Assembly (NCBI GenBank): GCA_977006965.1
Contig: OZ345362.1
Span: 682,001 to 746,000, forward strand
Direction of reading: 5' to 3'
From: Phymatolithon calcareum
Taxonomy: Eukaryota; Rhodophyta; Florideophyceae; Hapalidiales
DNA length: 64,000 bases
The notes below the pieces were generated by a model, which was given only the letters and a program-made list of their open reading frames with translations, ran no database searches and had not been told where the DNA came from. How positions within the stretch are numbered: the first letter of the stretch is position 1; the number at the start of each line of letters is the position of its first letter. Shown piece after piece: positions 9,622-20,946 of this stretch. Made by a program: the position numbers and the translations under genes.

Positions 9622-12600
9622 TGCGCATCAAGAACCCACGCCCTGATCCGCTGAGCAGCGTCATCATGGTCGTCCAATTGGGGCACTTAGAATATTGGCA
9701 AGCGCGGAGGCAAAGGAATCAACCATTCAATCCTATATATACACATTATAAATTTCAACTGAAATATTAGAATCTGGCACACGGATCTAGTCAAGAAATG
9801 AGCCATCCAACGTTACACGCGTGTACCACTGTTCATGACGACGTAGTCCAGTAGGGACATCCCGAACTTTAAGCCATTCTCTGCGCCTATATTCACCTGG
9901 ATCATATATTTCCGGTGAATAGGGGCTAATGGGACGCTGTGTCGGCCATAGGTGTTGAGTACTCTTTGTAGTTTATGCCCACTCTGTTCAATCCGAGTCC
10001 AATACCTTTGCCCAAGGCTAAACTGGGAAAAACTGCATCATAATTATTGTATTCTGTGTTTTCGCATTTCACGTTGGCATCGTTTCTATGGCCGGGAAAT
10101 GGTTTCTGGTAGCGGTGTTCTTCATTGAAAACAAATGTAGTACGGATGTATGTCTGCTGGCAGATCGCATGCCATTTTCATGACCAGCACGCGTAGTGAG
10201 ACGAGTTTGGAACGCAAGGCGCAAGGTAGAGCGTCAACAGCTGGAAACAAGATTTATCATACATAAGGTTGTCGATGACTTTCATCTCATTCGATCTTCG
10301 GTAAGACTGATTGTCCTGTTGATCAATAGGCATGCTCGTGCAACACTCTGCTGTTATCATACCGTACTTTGGAGCGTAGAAAATCATATGTCTATATCAC
10401 TGGCAGAACGAACTTTTTGAGCCAATCATCGTGCCTAAAGGATGTTGTCATTCACCTCTTTTGCATTGCTGACCTGGATTAATTACAACGCAGATAATAA
10501 TTATGTCAACAAGTCCACATTTTTCGACAGCGTGGCCATAGCTTTCGAGTATCTAATTGGAGGATTTGTCCACGTAAACAGCACGTGTAGCAGCTGCAAA
10601 AAATTCTCGACAACAGAATAAGCTCTCCACTTGCCTACTTAACGATCTGCGGCGTGCATGTTCCGAAAGAATCACAAGCACCCATTCGCCTTCGATAGTG
10701 CTCAGCTCAAGAACCGAAATTCACAACCTGCACACATAGTATCTGCGATGTACCCCCCGTCATCACCGAACGTCACCCCCGTCGAGAAAACTCTGAAACC
10801 ATTGCCTTGTCCGCCGCCCCCACCACAGCAGACAAAGCCCAAGGATCCCGTTGCGCCGCCCGTATTAATTTTACCGCCCTCCATCTACGCAGCAGCACAG
10901 ATATAGCAAGTTGCCGTTTTCACCAACGTCTTATTTTGAATTCGCCGCAAACAAGCTAACCTGCAGATACCTGAGCCCTTCCAAGCTTTCCGGACGTTGT
11001 CAGCATCAAGATTTTTGCTCCGCGCCCGGATCGCTTCTTCGTGCCCACCGCGTATGTTGCTTGGCTCGTTCCAGTGCTGCGGTGAGGAGTTGAGAGCGAG
11101 ACACAAGTCGGCGACCTACTTCAGGTATAGCAGCTCTGGATACTGAGGCAGCCGCAGCATACAGAAAGCCGTCACCACATTATTAGAACAATGCATCGAG
11201 AAGCTAACATTTTGGTTAACAACAACGCCGTTTTCGAGAAGGCGTTCCTTTCCTGGTTGATTGAGAAGTTGTTCTAAGAAAGAACAGTATGAGACAGACT
11301 TCTATTCGCGACCTAGAGCAACGCTGAAACTTAACTTGAATCAAAGAATCCGAGAAGCCGGTAATATGCTTGATGAACTACGTTGAAGGTTGTTGCTAAA
11401 AGGGTGTGTTTGCCGATACGAGCCCGGCCCGTGGACGAAATGAGCGGCGAAGAACCAAAGCGACAAAGATCATGCATAGCCCGCAAGGAAGACGTGTCGG
11501 TAAAGGAACTGCTCAGGTACGCCGGCCCTGTCGCCAGCTCGATTCACTGATAGACTTTTTCGCAAAAAGACCTCGATTATTTCTGATTTCTGTGGCTTTC
11601 AAAAGAAATTAAACACTTTCAGCATCCGTGTATACTCTTTGGGAAGCTTTGCATGTAGAATGAGACCTTAGCAATGGGCTGGGTTGGCCACGCAAGCCCA
11701 TTGCGATTAAATTGCGTAGTACTTGCGCAGAGTTTTGTGTCACTCAATCTGGTGGTATACATATGCAGTATATATATATCAAAGCCGATAAAATATCGGC
11801 AGGCAGATATCGTGCACCATCATCACTATTGCACTTCCGGGATAGAACACAGAAGTGAATCTAGGACATTCCTGTTGTGGAACGCATCTACCAACGGCAC
11901 ATGATAATTGAGCTCATTCTAGTTCTAAACTTTAAGCTGAATGTTCGTGCAGCAAGAGCTTTTACCCTTGCTTGTATTTCAGTTTAGAAAGTTTGTTGCA
12001 AACAATCTTGATTTCGCTGTGTTGAGTGAGAATACAAGTCTTACATTAAACGTGGACTGCGGGAAAATTTCTGAACGCAATAATCTTGGCTGATTTTGCT
12101 CTCCTCTGCTATGCTGCTGGCTGCTTGCAGTAAGCGCTTGTTCCTCGCTCGCGACTGCACACCCGCAACTCGGATCGCGATCCTCACGACTCCCATAATA
12201 GGTGATCTGCCGACCCATATGGTAGTCCTGTCTCTTGCGTATCTATGGGCTGTGTTTCTCTTCGCTAGTAGTATATTAGGTAACTCGTTCCTTCCTCTGA
12301 GAAAAGGAAGCTGGGAATTCTTTGAATGAGGTCTCAACTGCTTGTACACCGCACGCTCAAGATTGTTTTGACTACCTTTGAAACCCCGCAAGGTGCATTG
12401 GAACTATTCGCTCTTCGACTTGGCTTTGAATGCTTCGAAAGGATCGGGCCCCTGGTTGTGCTGAAGTGACAAATGCAGATCCCCAGCTGCCCTAGAGGGA
12501 AGGCACCAACGCCGTGCGAAAGAGCTGCGAGCTTACCCAGGGCGGGAGAGCGAGAAAACTAAGCGCAAGTCTATACTACCGACCTTGAGAGCGTATCCCT

Positions 12601-12678
12601 TCTCGGCTTGTGCTCTGAAAATAGACTCTGGAAAAAAAGGCACTCTAGATTGATTGTTTGAACATGGGACGTCGCTCA
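9622..12678. other. Gene desert with only small frames
   Basis: About 3 kb without a convincing gene. The largest oddity is an 82-codon rightward frame at 10658-10906 with a proline run (PCPPPPPQQTKPKDPVAPP); it has no supporting context. No RNA gene or paired repeat was noticed. Confidence 0.35.
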
Positions 12679-13197
12679 TCAAAGCTGCCACTCGTCGTCA
12701 CAGCAAGCTCGGTAAGGCAGATATGGGAGCCAAAGGAAGCACTTTCGTTCGCGATGTTCTCGTAATGGAAATCTAAAACGGATTTCGGGTGCTGTCCGGA
12801 GGACAATAATAACCGACTGTGTGGTTAAATCGTTCAATTTCAGTATGATGTCGTGCTTTAACCAAGCAGAGCATTCCAAGTTTTCTGCCGGGATAAATGT
12901 TGTATTTCTAATCCCGCAACACGATGGAGTGTTCCATTTGCGATCATCAAGGTCAAGTAACGACACTGCGTCGTTACGATGCAAACCTGATCTGTGCTTA
13001 TAAATATCAGCACTACTTAAGCCGACGTGATAAAGATAGCTAGCAGAGGACCAACAAGAACAACCCAACAATAGCGTGGAATCTAAAGTAAACCTTTTCT
13101 TCTGAAACCATCCACAGCGAAGAAGAGTCCTCATGACTCTTCTTACAATTGACAGAAACGGAAAACTTTCAATATAACGAATCCGCTGCTCGCCCAA
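12679..13197 (-). CDS. Hypothetical 172-codon frame beside the hAT end
   Basis: An open leftward frame of 172 codons begins 3 bases outside the hAT terminus at 13200, so its upstream part may have been cut off by that insertion. It contains KWNTPSCCGIRNTTFIPAE and ends CCDDEWQL. I do not recognise it. It may be a truncated host gene or a chance frame. Confidence 0.2.
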   Translation of the reverse strand: MGEQRIRYIESFPFLSIVRRVMRTLLRCGWFQKKRFTLDSTLLLGCSCWSSASYLYHVGLSSADIYKHRSGLHRNDAVSLLDLDDRKWNTPSCCGIRNTTFIPAENLECSAWLKHDIILKLNDLTTQSVIIVLRTAPEIRFRFPLREHRERKCFLWLPYLPYRACCDDEWQL

Positions 13198-13349
13198 TAC
13201 AAAGCATTGAAATTATTTATTTATTTTTATTCTTTTCTCGGTGCAGTGTCGAGAATAAATAATTTATTGTTGAACGCAGAAGCAATAAATTATTGTATTC
13301 AAGTTCAGTGCGGAATAAATAACTGGTTATTCCCAGTTATTGGATCCCT

Positions 13350-14045
13350 CTAGCTACTTTCTGTCACGATAGCATTGACGTCTTCAATTCCCCACGCACC
13401 CGAGTTAGCATGAAGGAACATCTGCTTCTCGAAGCTTGCAGGAATAACGCTTCTTCTCCTGTCATCCGAAGCGTAACCAGCGATAGAGAAAAGCCTCTCG
13501 CACATGTTCGAAATCGCAAGTCCATGTACTCAGAATCAGAGGAAATAACGCTTTTGCGACGCTTCAATGCGCGCTCGGCTAGCGATAGTGAACTGTCATC
13601 AACAGTCAAACTCACAGACCAGACAACCTTCTTCAATTTCTCGGTAGCCGATAGCTCAGCCGCTGACATCGCAGAAACGCGTTTCTCCATAATTTTCACA
13701 ATTCCGGACTCGAATTCAGGGTGATGGATTATTGCCGCCGTCGAGCCCAAGCGGACAGAAAGTTGTGGGAACTCTTCTATCACCGTATCGAAAAATACCG
13801 GGGCGTCCGCCATCGATACGTCATCATTTTGGAGAGCCTTGGTACTTCTATCGAATGAAGTGAACTCCTCGCCTAACGAATCCACTTTTCGGTTTTGACG
13901 TGTGCTCAACGAATCGACCGCGTCAATATTCAGCTGGGGTAGAAACTCTTTGATAGCCATGTAACGCTTGAGCATTTGCGCTGCCGATGACCATCGTGTC
14001 ACATTGCTCCGGTAGGCACGTAAGTTCGTAAAGTTGGGGAGTTTT
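13350..14045 (-). pseudogene. hAT transposase C-terminal part, frameshifted
   Basis: This leftward sequence has the features of the catalytic end of a hAT transposase. NVTRWSSAAQMLKRY matches the RW region. A helical insert follows (MADAPVFFDTVIEEFPQL, HPEFESGIVKIM). The C-terminal dimerisation domain is SNMCERLFSIAGYA, then RRRSVIPASFEKQMFLHA, then GAWGIEDVNA, ending at TAG 13350-13352. The dimerisation part is one base out of frame with the upstream part; the shift lies near 13505-13520. The N-terminal part is missing, because MULE A and rearrangement separate it from the other end. The copy is therefore dead. Confidence 0.7.
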
Positions 14046-14049
14046 GCGC

Positions 14050-14095
14050 ATTTTGGCCCGAAAATTATTTGGTTTATTTGGGCCAAAATCGAGTG
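14050..14095. repeat. MITE-like palindrome, partial copy
   Basis: ATTTTGGCCCGAAAATTATT pairs with the nearby inverse ATTTGGGCCAAAAT. Related copies lie at 15172-15227, 37629-37699 and 47284-47335, three of them with an outer arm ending in a run of C after gtgct. It looks like a small foldback element inside hAT sequence. Confidence 0.5.
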
Positions 14096-14119
14096 AATAA
14101 TGCTTCCAAATAAATACAA

Positions 14120-15097
14120 GGGGAATTTACTAAAATGACCACGTAGTTTGCCGTATTTACTAAAATGACCACCATGCATGGGTGTTGTTATGATTATAGC
14201 TTTGGTGTAATGCGGGGCAGCATAAAATTATAGGGTCCAGAAATAACATCAGTTTTTTGATCGGAGGGGGTCTGAGAGGGCCGCTGGGGCTCAACGGCTT
14301 CCTTGCAGGAGCGCTTATTATGGCCAGGTTTGTTACATTTCTTACACGTAACGGACCGGTCAGATGCAGAGCCAGCTATGAGACGCCTTTTTTTAGGCCT
14401 TCCTGGCGGGCGCCTAGTCACCGGAGGAAGATCGGCATGCTCTGGAAGTGCACCACTTAGACCCGGTAGCGGTGGCATAACTATTTCTCCTTGATAAATC
14501 TTGAAAAATGTGGATTTTTGATACCAGCTTCCAACAAATTCCCCAACGGCAGCGAGGATTCTGGGAGGAAAAGACGAACGTATAGAATTGACGCATAGGC
14601 ATGAATGCACGGGTATTCATACTCCTGCCAATGCATGCACGTGCATGAACGGTCATCCAAATTCACCTTATACTGCTTGCCAGAAATAATCAAAAAATTA
14701 CCTCCAGAACAATGCACATTCATCCGGCGGCCAACAGCGCAAAAATCGAGCAGTATTTTGTGCATGTACTGTACAGGGACTGTTCCGCAGCTGGAGAGGT
14801 ATCAATCGGCAAGGTCGCCGAGCGGCTTTATTGGGACAAAACTGTGGAAATGTGGGACAGGGCGATCTTCGAACAAATTGTTCCGTTTCGTCCTACAGTA
14901 GCGGAGATCCGTTTTACAAACCGAAATAACTGTAAGATCAAGACGTTGGCACCTGGGCATGTATCGGTCTCAACGGACCTGAGTGATGGACCGTTTGCTG
15001 GATGCTGACAGAAAAGTACAGGATCATAACTACACCCATGCATGGTGGTCATTTTAGTAAATACGGCAAACTACGTGGTCATTTTAGTAAATTCCCC
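14120..15097 (-). mobile_element. MULE copy A, deletion derivative
   Basis: The terminal inverted repeats begin GGGGAATTTACTAAAATGAC, contain two copies of TTTACTAAAATGACCA and run about 75 bases (14120-14195 and 15025-15097). The left flank is TAAATACAA but the right flank is TTTATTGTA, so the two ends do not share one target duplication. The same TIR ends copies B and C. The body carries the C-terminal part of a Mutator-like transposase on the minus strand and lacks the catalytic core. Confidence 0.75.
14194..14765 (-). pseudogene. MULE transposase C-terminus, SWIM and zinc knuckle
   Basis: Two overlapping leftward frames belong together. The first (14481-14765) holds an intact SWIM zinc finger, CTCMHWQEYEYPCIHAYASI (C-x-C...C-x-H), typical of MuDR-type transposases. 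The second (14194-14610) continues with GSWYQKSTFFKIYQGEIVMP, a basic stretch PPGRPKKRRL and a CCHC knuckle, CKKCNKPGHNKRSC. They are separated by a one-base loss in a G run: four G here, five in copy B (CTGCCGTTGGGGGAATTTG). The DDE catalytic region is absent. Confidence 0.7.
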
Positions 15098-15660
15098 TTT
15101 ATTGTATTTATTGAGATCGTCGTGGTTGCGACTATTATTGTATTTATTTGGAAGCATTATTCACTATATTTTGGCCCAAATAAACCAAATAATTTTCGGG
15201 CCAAAATGCTGCCGTGCTCCCCCAGTGAATGCCGGACTGAGTCTACGTATTCTTGAAGAGTATCATAATGTGACAACATGATGTTGGCCATCGATAGCGC
15301 ATGACGTGTCGGTTGCGGACTCCTCATTTTTTCGATCCGGTTATTGAAGAGTGTATGATATCCTTCATAAGGCCCTAATTATCCCTTCACACATGTCCTT
15401 CCTGATCAGGGGGGCCAATCCCTTTGGCCCAGTTGTCTACATTCTAAAAAAGAGTTCCCCCAGGATTGTGAAAATCAAATGATTTATGGCGATCAACAAA
15501 GTAGCTAGAGGGATCCAATAATTGGGAATAACCAGTTATTTATTCCTCACTGAACTTGAATACAATAATTTATTATTGCTTCTGCGTTCAACAATAAATT
15601 ATTTATTCTCGACACTGCACCGGAAAAGAATAAAAATAAATAAATAATTCCAATGCTTTG
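15098..15660 (+). mobile_element. hAT fragment H2 (second copy)
   Basis: The fragment is abutted by MULE A on the left and ends AATTCCAATGCTTTG at 15660, followed by TTCGGACA. The hAT copy at 47129-47774 is flanked by TTCGGACA on both sides, so H2 and that copy derive from the same insertion by duplication. It includes the MITE-like segment ATTTTGGCCC...GGGCCAAAAT. Confidence 0.6.
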
Positions 15661-15890
15661 TTCGGACACGAAAAACGCCACTTTGCTTGTACCTTTGCAC
15701 AAGGTACACCAAATCACCCGGAACCTTCTCACCAGGGATGTATGTACGCGAAGAAGGGCGAAAAATGCTCAACGAAGTATTGCGATGTGCGGAGACTAGT
15801 AACAAAATTTTTTTTACTGTGTCCCCATAAACCTCAATGTTTGCAGTATGAATTTTTGCAGTACGAGAGGCAAACTGGGATTAAAAAATA
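15098..15890 (+). repeat. Direct repeat R1, partner of 47213-48005
   Basis: This block of about 790 bases, the hAT fragment plus the following 230 bases (TTCGGACACGAAAAACGCC to GGGATTAAAAAATA), recurs in direct orientation about 32 kb downstream with few differences. Both copies end exactly at a MULE terminus preceded by TAAAAAATA. Confidence 0.75.
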
Positions 15891-16913
15891 GGGGAATTTA
15901 CTAAAATGACCACGTAGTTTGCCGTATTTACTAAAATGACCACCATGCATGGGTGTAGTTATGATCCTGTACTTTTCTGTCAGCATCCAGCAAACGGTCC
16001 ATCACTCAGGTCCGTTGAGACCGATACATGCCCAGGTGCCAACGTCTTGATCTTACAGTTATTTCGGTTTGTAAAACGGATCTGCCCTAGGACGAAACGG
16101 AACAATTTGTTCGAAGATCGCCATGTCCCACATTTCCACAGTTTTGTCCCAATAAAGCCGCTCGGCGACCTTGCCGATTTCGATTTTTCGGTACACCATC
16201 CGATTCAAGCTACCGTCTTCGACAATGGACAGGCCGTTTACGACCGAAATTGATATTGGTGCTCTTTTCCAGTCCAAGAATATCCTAAAGTCAGCTCTTT
16301 CCACCCAATCTGCACTAAAGCGTTACACGTTTGCCGTCCTGAAAAACACAAAAACCAGATTTGCGGCAATTTGTCATTCCAAATGGGCTGCATCCATGCA
16401 TTGGCAGGAGTATGAATACCTGTGCATTCATGCCTGTGCGTCAATTCTATACGTTCGTCTTTTCCTCCGAGAATCCTCGCTGCCGTTGGGGGAATTTGTT
16501 GGAAGCTGGTATCAAAAATCCACATTTTTCAAGATTTATCAAGGAGAAATAGTTATGCCACCGCTACCGGATCTAAGTGGTGCACTTCCAGAGCATGCCG
16601 ATCTTCCTCCGGTGACTAGGCGCCCGCCAGGAAGGCCTAAGAAAAGGCGTCTCATAGCTGGCTCTGCATCTGACCGGTCCGTTACGTGTAAGAATTGTAA
16701 CAAACCTGGCCATAATAAGCGCTCCTGCAAGGAAGCCGTTGAGCCCCAGCGGCCCTCTCAGACCCCCTCCGATCAATAAACTGATGTTATTTCTGGACCC
16801 TATAATTTTATGCTGCCCCGCATTACACCAAAGCTATAATCATAACAACACCCATGCATGGTGGTCATTTTAGTAAATTCGGCAAACTACGTGGTCATTT
16901 TAGTAAATTCCCC
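15891..16913 (+). mobile_element. MULE copy B, non-autonomous, exact 9-bp TSD
   Basis: The element has the same GGGGAATTTACTAAAATGAC inverted termini as copy A, here flanked on both sides by the identical 9-base duplication TAAAAAATA (15882-15890 and 16914-16922), as expected for Mutator-like elements. It is 1,023 bases long, with the N-terminal end on the left. It carries one open frame that joins the two ends of a transposase and lacks the catalytic middle. Confidence 0.9.
16225..16779 (+). CDS. Truncated MULE transposase: DNA-binding end fused to C-terminus
   Basis: The frame is 184 codons from ATG 16225; it is open slightly further upstream. Residues 10-50 (ALFQSKNILKSALSTQSALK ... TRFAAIC) match the N-terminal MuDR DNA-binding region. 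They run directly into the end of the SWIM finger, MHWQEYEYLCIHACASI, in which the first two Cys (CTC in copy A) are gone. The family tail follows: GSWYQKSTFFKIYQGEIVMP, PPGRPKKRRL and the CCHC knuckle CKNCNKPGHNKRSC. No DDE residues remain, so it cannot catalyse transposition. It could still bind TIRs or nucleic acid if expressed. Copy C at 56328-56775 encodes the same fusion, so the deletion arose once and was copied. Confidence 0.7.
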   Translation: MDRPFTTEIDIGALFQSKNILKSALSTQSALKRYTFAVLKNTKTRFAAICHSKWAASMHWQEYEYLCIHACASILYVRLFLRESSLPLGEFVGSWYQKSTFFKIYQGEIVMPPLPDLSGALPEHADLPPVTRRPPGRPKKRRLIAGSASDRSVTCKNCNKPGHNKRSCKEAVEPQRPSQTPSDQ

Positions 16914-16922
16914 TAAAAAATA

Positions 16923-18800
16923 CTTGAATTAAAAATCCTCGTAGAAGTGCAACCTTTGTGTACCGCCCCTCGTACAAAAACTCTCTGGATTCGCTCACTG
17001 GTGTCACAACTTTGCACTCAACCACGGTCTCCAAAAACGAAACGGCTGTCGTCAACCACGCCGGTTATTGCCATGCCAGTATCTCCTCCGCATATACCAC
17101 CCGGACTGCTCTACAAATCTCTTCTGCAGTACGCCGCCCGGCAACAGGGAATAAGAGGTACACTTGTGTGTCTTCAAGGGGACGCCATTTAAATCCGAAC
17201 CGAGCAGGCACATCTTCTTCACAACATTCTAGTTTGACGACAGACTTTTGGACCCATGTTCTGTCCGGTCTCCACATTTTCATGTTACCTCTGTCTCTCT
17301 CACGCTACAGGCTAAAGAGCGTATCGTGCGCTTTCTGAACATCTTCCGGCAACCATATAGTGTGATTGCCTGGAAGGACCCATGTTTGTCCTCCTCACAA
17401 GCTAGCAGCTTTTCTCGTCGCTTGTGACCAACAATCAGTCTTGGACTACAGTTAGGATTTTTTCTTGGACAATTCCCATTCTCATCGAGAATTTGACAAG
17501 GACGATTCTGAGTTGAGTAGCGCGGGAAGGGAGGGGGCAACCCAATTTCAAAGCATCACGGTGCAACTGCACCAACGTACGAATTGATTTGCAGAATTAA
17601 TTCAAATTTTAATTAAAAATTGATCATGTCTTTTTAAACATTCCAAGCAACGCCAAATTCTTTAGCAATCATTGCCGACCACGGCATCGAGTTAGGGAAA
17701 GAAAAACCTCGCCAGTGGCGAATTGGTAATCGACTTTGATTGTCGGTGAACGCAGCTCTTGCAAAATACGTTGTACCGGTCCATAACTATGATGATGATG
17801 ATTGCTTTATTCCCCTAAGAGGTTAGCACGTCTAGAAGGCTTCATGCGACTCCACTTGCTGTGTTCGGAAGCGTCTTTTATGGACGATTCGATACCTTGG
17901 TTTGGGATATCGCCAAGGAGAGAAGCATATGTTCTGGGTACGCATTGTAGCAGTATCCTGCAGACGAGCCTGTTCTCCCCCATGCGTAGAACATGTGGTC
18001 CGTAACTACAGTACTGTACTGGTGTAGCGCCAGGCTCACAAGAACCCGACGGCCACAATGGTCAGAGAGAACTGGACCAGAAAAAAAGACCGGGAGAGAC
18101 GAAAAGAGAGAGTGACTGAAATGAGGAAAGGAAAAGAGAAAACGGGAAGTCAAAAAGTGCAAGAAAGAGGAGTGTTAGGAACCGGCGTTCAGATGACGCG
18201 TGAGATGAATTATTAGACAAACGAAAAGAAGGAGGGTGCGAAACGATGAACGATGTCGACGACTTTAGATGATGGCGACCTTGGATGGGCCGTCAACTTC
18301 AGGTGGTATACCGAAACGGAATAACGCAATTGCTAAGCGCGTAGAGCGAAGTGCCTCGCTCTCTCCTCCGATCTCTGTTCTGCACGTTCTTTCCGCTCTT
18401 CCGCTCGCTGTTCGCCACGATTCTTGCGCTCCCCTTCTCGCCGGTTTGATCTTGAACTATCTGTAACTTGAGAAGACTGGTCAACTCTCCACCATCAATA
18501 GTTTCTCTTCGCATTACGGATTGCCATCGATGCACCAAGGGACGCCGGGGGGCATGCTGTATCTCGCGCGACGAATTGTTCCCGTTTTCACGCTCAAGAA
18601 AGGATACGCAATCATCATTACTATCGCTATCTTCGTCATCAATGACTTCGGTGAGCTCTCAGATCCTGTGCCGCGCTCGTGCCGAACGATGGGAGAGAAA
18701 GAGGGCGCTTATGAGGCAATAGCACGAAGTAGCCATCCTTGGAAGCACAGGCTAAATCCTAGCAGCTTTGACTACTGCCCATATCGGAGAGAGGGTTGAT
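16923..18800. other. Gene-poor region, small frames only
   Basis: Leftward frames at 17065-17283 and 17280-17540 overlap by four bases and look mildly protein-like (MKMWRPDRTWVQKSVV), but I cannot assign them. An ATG-repeat stretch (gatgatgatgatt) lies near 17790. Confidence 0.3.
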
Positions 18801-19345
18801 CGAAAGCGAATGGGTGATTGAATGGGATGGAGATACTTGAGCATGAAAGGAGAAAGTTTCAGGGAACGGAGTGTAGCGCAACGAAGAGCAGGGCCCGAGG
18901 AAGGGGTATCGAACAAACCCCAAACACAGGGATGGTAGCGTGGCAGAGCAGAGAATAGTGGTAAGGAGTCGGGGGCCCGCTCTGGCGCGGAAGTGCCTAG
19001 GATGCAAGCTTCCCAATGCGGGGGCAGTCAGCCCCACTGGTCGGGGATCACTTGGCCGAGACCCCGAGATGGGAACGACGAGATGAGAGGGGTGCCTCGA
19101 GGTGAGGAGCGAGGAGGGGTGAAGTATACGAGCCCGATCCGGGGAGGCGCACGCTTAAGGAGGCGTAGGCGCAAACCCGGGGACACGGGACCAGAGTCGA
19201 TGAACCTGCAAGGGATATCCCAATGTGGGGAAAGTCCAAGGCAAGATGACTACGGTCCAACTTGGTTCCTCCTTTACCTAAGAGCGCCGCCCCGTCCAGT
19301 ATGTATTCCCCTCGGGCGGCACTGTAATGCCGAAAAATAAGGTAC
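18800..19345 (+). other. Purine- and G-rich block of unknown nature
   Basis: About 550 bases differ sharply in composition from their surroundings. The plus strand is rich in G and A, with GC-rich self-complementary patches (gggggcagtcagccccac, ccgatccggggaggcg). It reads more like a structured RNA or its gene than like coding DNA. No motif lets me assign it to a known RNA family. Confidence 0.3.
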
Positions 19346-19689
19346 GATCACTAACACTATCATACTGCAAACCCAAATTATACGCGCAATACTACCCTAT
19401 CAATATGGGCTAACCCCAAATTGGGAAAGGGTATGATACCCCCACAGGGACCGCTTCCAGGAGCAAACAAGAGCCCGGCCAATCAGAGTGTGCCCAGAAA
19501 TCCCGTCCCAGGTGCCATGCACCACACGGAGTGCCAGCTGTCCCCAATTCATTGTAAATATCGTTTTGGGACGGTACCAAATTTTTCTCATTGGGGGGTG
19601 GCTCTAGTGAGAAAAACTGTGTTTGCGACTACACGAAAAGTAACAGGTTTACTACGGACAAATCCCGTTTTTGTGTTTTTAGGAAGGCC

Positions 19690-20085
19690 CCATTCAGTCA
19701 GCCGCGGTCGTCCCCAGGTATCGACCCCATCCACCGCCGCGGAGCGATCACCTGCGACCGTCACGAGTATTACGACATTGTACTTGCACTTAATCTGCTT
19801 ATGCTGGTACCTGACACAGATAGCGCCATTGCGGCGCTCAAGAAGAAACTTAGGCCTGGTGGGGTGTTCACCTCAAAGACTTCGGGAATGGCCGACAACT
19901 TTGTGCTTCGCATCGCTGTCACTATAGCACAGTTTTTTGGGCGCGCACCAGCCAGTGTCCGATTCTTCAGTCGTGATGAGTTGTCGAAGAAAATTGTAGA
20001 TGCTGGAATGCAGATCGTTGAGAGTCATGACTATGACGACATCCATAAAAGGCGATTTATTGTGGCGATGAAGCCTGTGCAGTAG
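19690..20085 (+). pseudogene. Class I SAM methyltransferase, C-terminal fragment
   Basis: The open frame reaches back to 19591, but recognisable sequence starts near 19690. It has the later motifs of a class I methyltransferase: YYDIVLALNLLMLVPD (motif II region), LKKKLRPGGVFTSKT (motif III), and a C-terminal strand pair, KKIVDAGMQIVESHDY to RRFIVAMKPVQ. The N-terminal glycine-rich SAM-binding motif I is missing and no ATG precedes the homologous part. I infer a truncated copy of a gene located elsewhere. The fold is clear; substrate and function are not. Confidence 0.6.
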
Positions 20086-20946
20086 ACTACACTTTGAACA
20101 ATGGAACGGAGGTTGACCTGGTTGTTCAACGCCTCGTCAGGGCTTATTGTTCCTTAAATCCGCATGGCACAAGTTCCAAGTCAATCCTCGAACGGGAAAA
20201 GTAGACGACAGGTTCCGATTCTTTATGACCATGTCGACCATCGATTCTGGCAGCCACACTTTGCTACTTTGGAGGCATTTCTATCGATTTCTAAATTACT
20301 GTAGTTGTCATGATCGGCATACTGTACAGTGCACTACTGTAGTGGAAAGCCGCTTTTCATGCACTTCCTTCACATCCGCCTTTTGCAAACATTTCTTGCT
20401 CGCTGAGCGTGTCCGTCCGGGAAAACCGCGGTGAAGATGAGTACCGACTGCGTCCGGTGCTATGCCCACATCGCGCTTGCAACACGGAGCGTGATACTAT
20501 AGGTCAAACCCTGTGTTGAATGCGCCCGACAAGTGAGTGCAGCTAGTGATTGGTGCTCCACGCAGTATGTGGCGCTGCAACAGTTACACGGTGAAGCACA
20601 CAGCAATCACATGATGTGCCATGAAACACGAGTCGAGATTATCGATTTTCCCACCGTTGTCACTACGAAATTCGGCATGAGGCTTGAGAAGTGCAGTCCA
20701 CAAAAATGCAAATGCTCGAAATCACACAGCAAGTGCATTTAACGCTAAAAAAATCTACCTTTCTTTCTAAGTCCAATGGAATGCAGTACAGTTCTGTAGT
20801 TTGCAACAAATACATTTCGGTGTTTAGTTTTCTTCGCCTCTGTAGTGAAAGAGTCGGTCGTTCGACCTTCAATTGTGCTTTTCCTTTATCGGTACAATAA
20901 ATTGCTAAGCTGTCATGTTCTGATGAACTGCAATATTAATTCACGA
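20086..20946. other. Intergenic, nothing recognised
   Basis: This lies between the methyltransferase fragment and the 3' end of the Sel1-repeat gene. Only short frames; an ACAATAAATTG polyadenylation-like sequence lies near 20895. Confidence 0.3.

Larger units (their letters stand above)
13200..14119 (-). mobile_element. hAT element, outer copy, transposase end
   Basis: The element starts CAAAGCATTG at 13200, and the matching inverted end CAATGCTTTG closes at 57181. The AT-rich terminal 150 bases recur in inverted form at 15507-15660 and 47620-47774. Flanking bases are gcccaata on the left and ccgcaata after 57181, which agree at 6 of 8 positions; hAT elements make 8-base duplications. The copy is split at 14119 by MULE A, whose target duplication TAAATACAA (14111-14119) reappears at 57056-57064. 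The body encodes the C-terminal half of a hAT transposase on the minus strand. Confidence 0.6.

Noticed and set aside
10658-10906. Proline-rich 82-codon frame as a gene
   Set aside because: Low complexity, no neighbours or motif, and comparable frames occur by chance in this desert.
13200-15660. A single 2.5-kb hAT element bounded by 13200 and 15660
   Set aside because: Both ends are of the same (3') terminal type in inverted orientation and the flanks differ (gcccaata against TTCGGACA), so they belong to two different copies.
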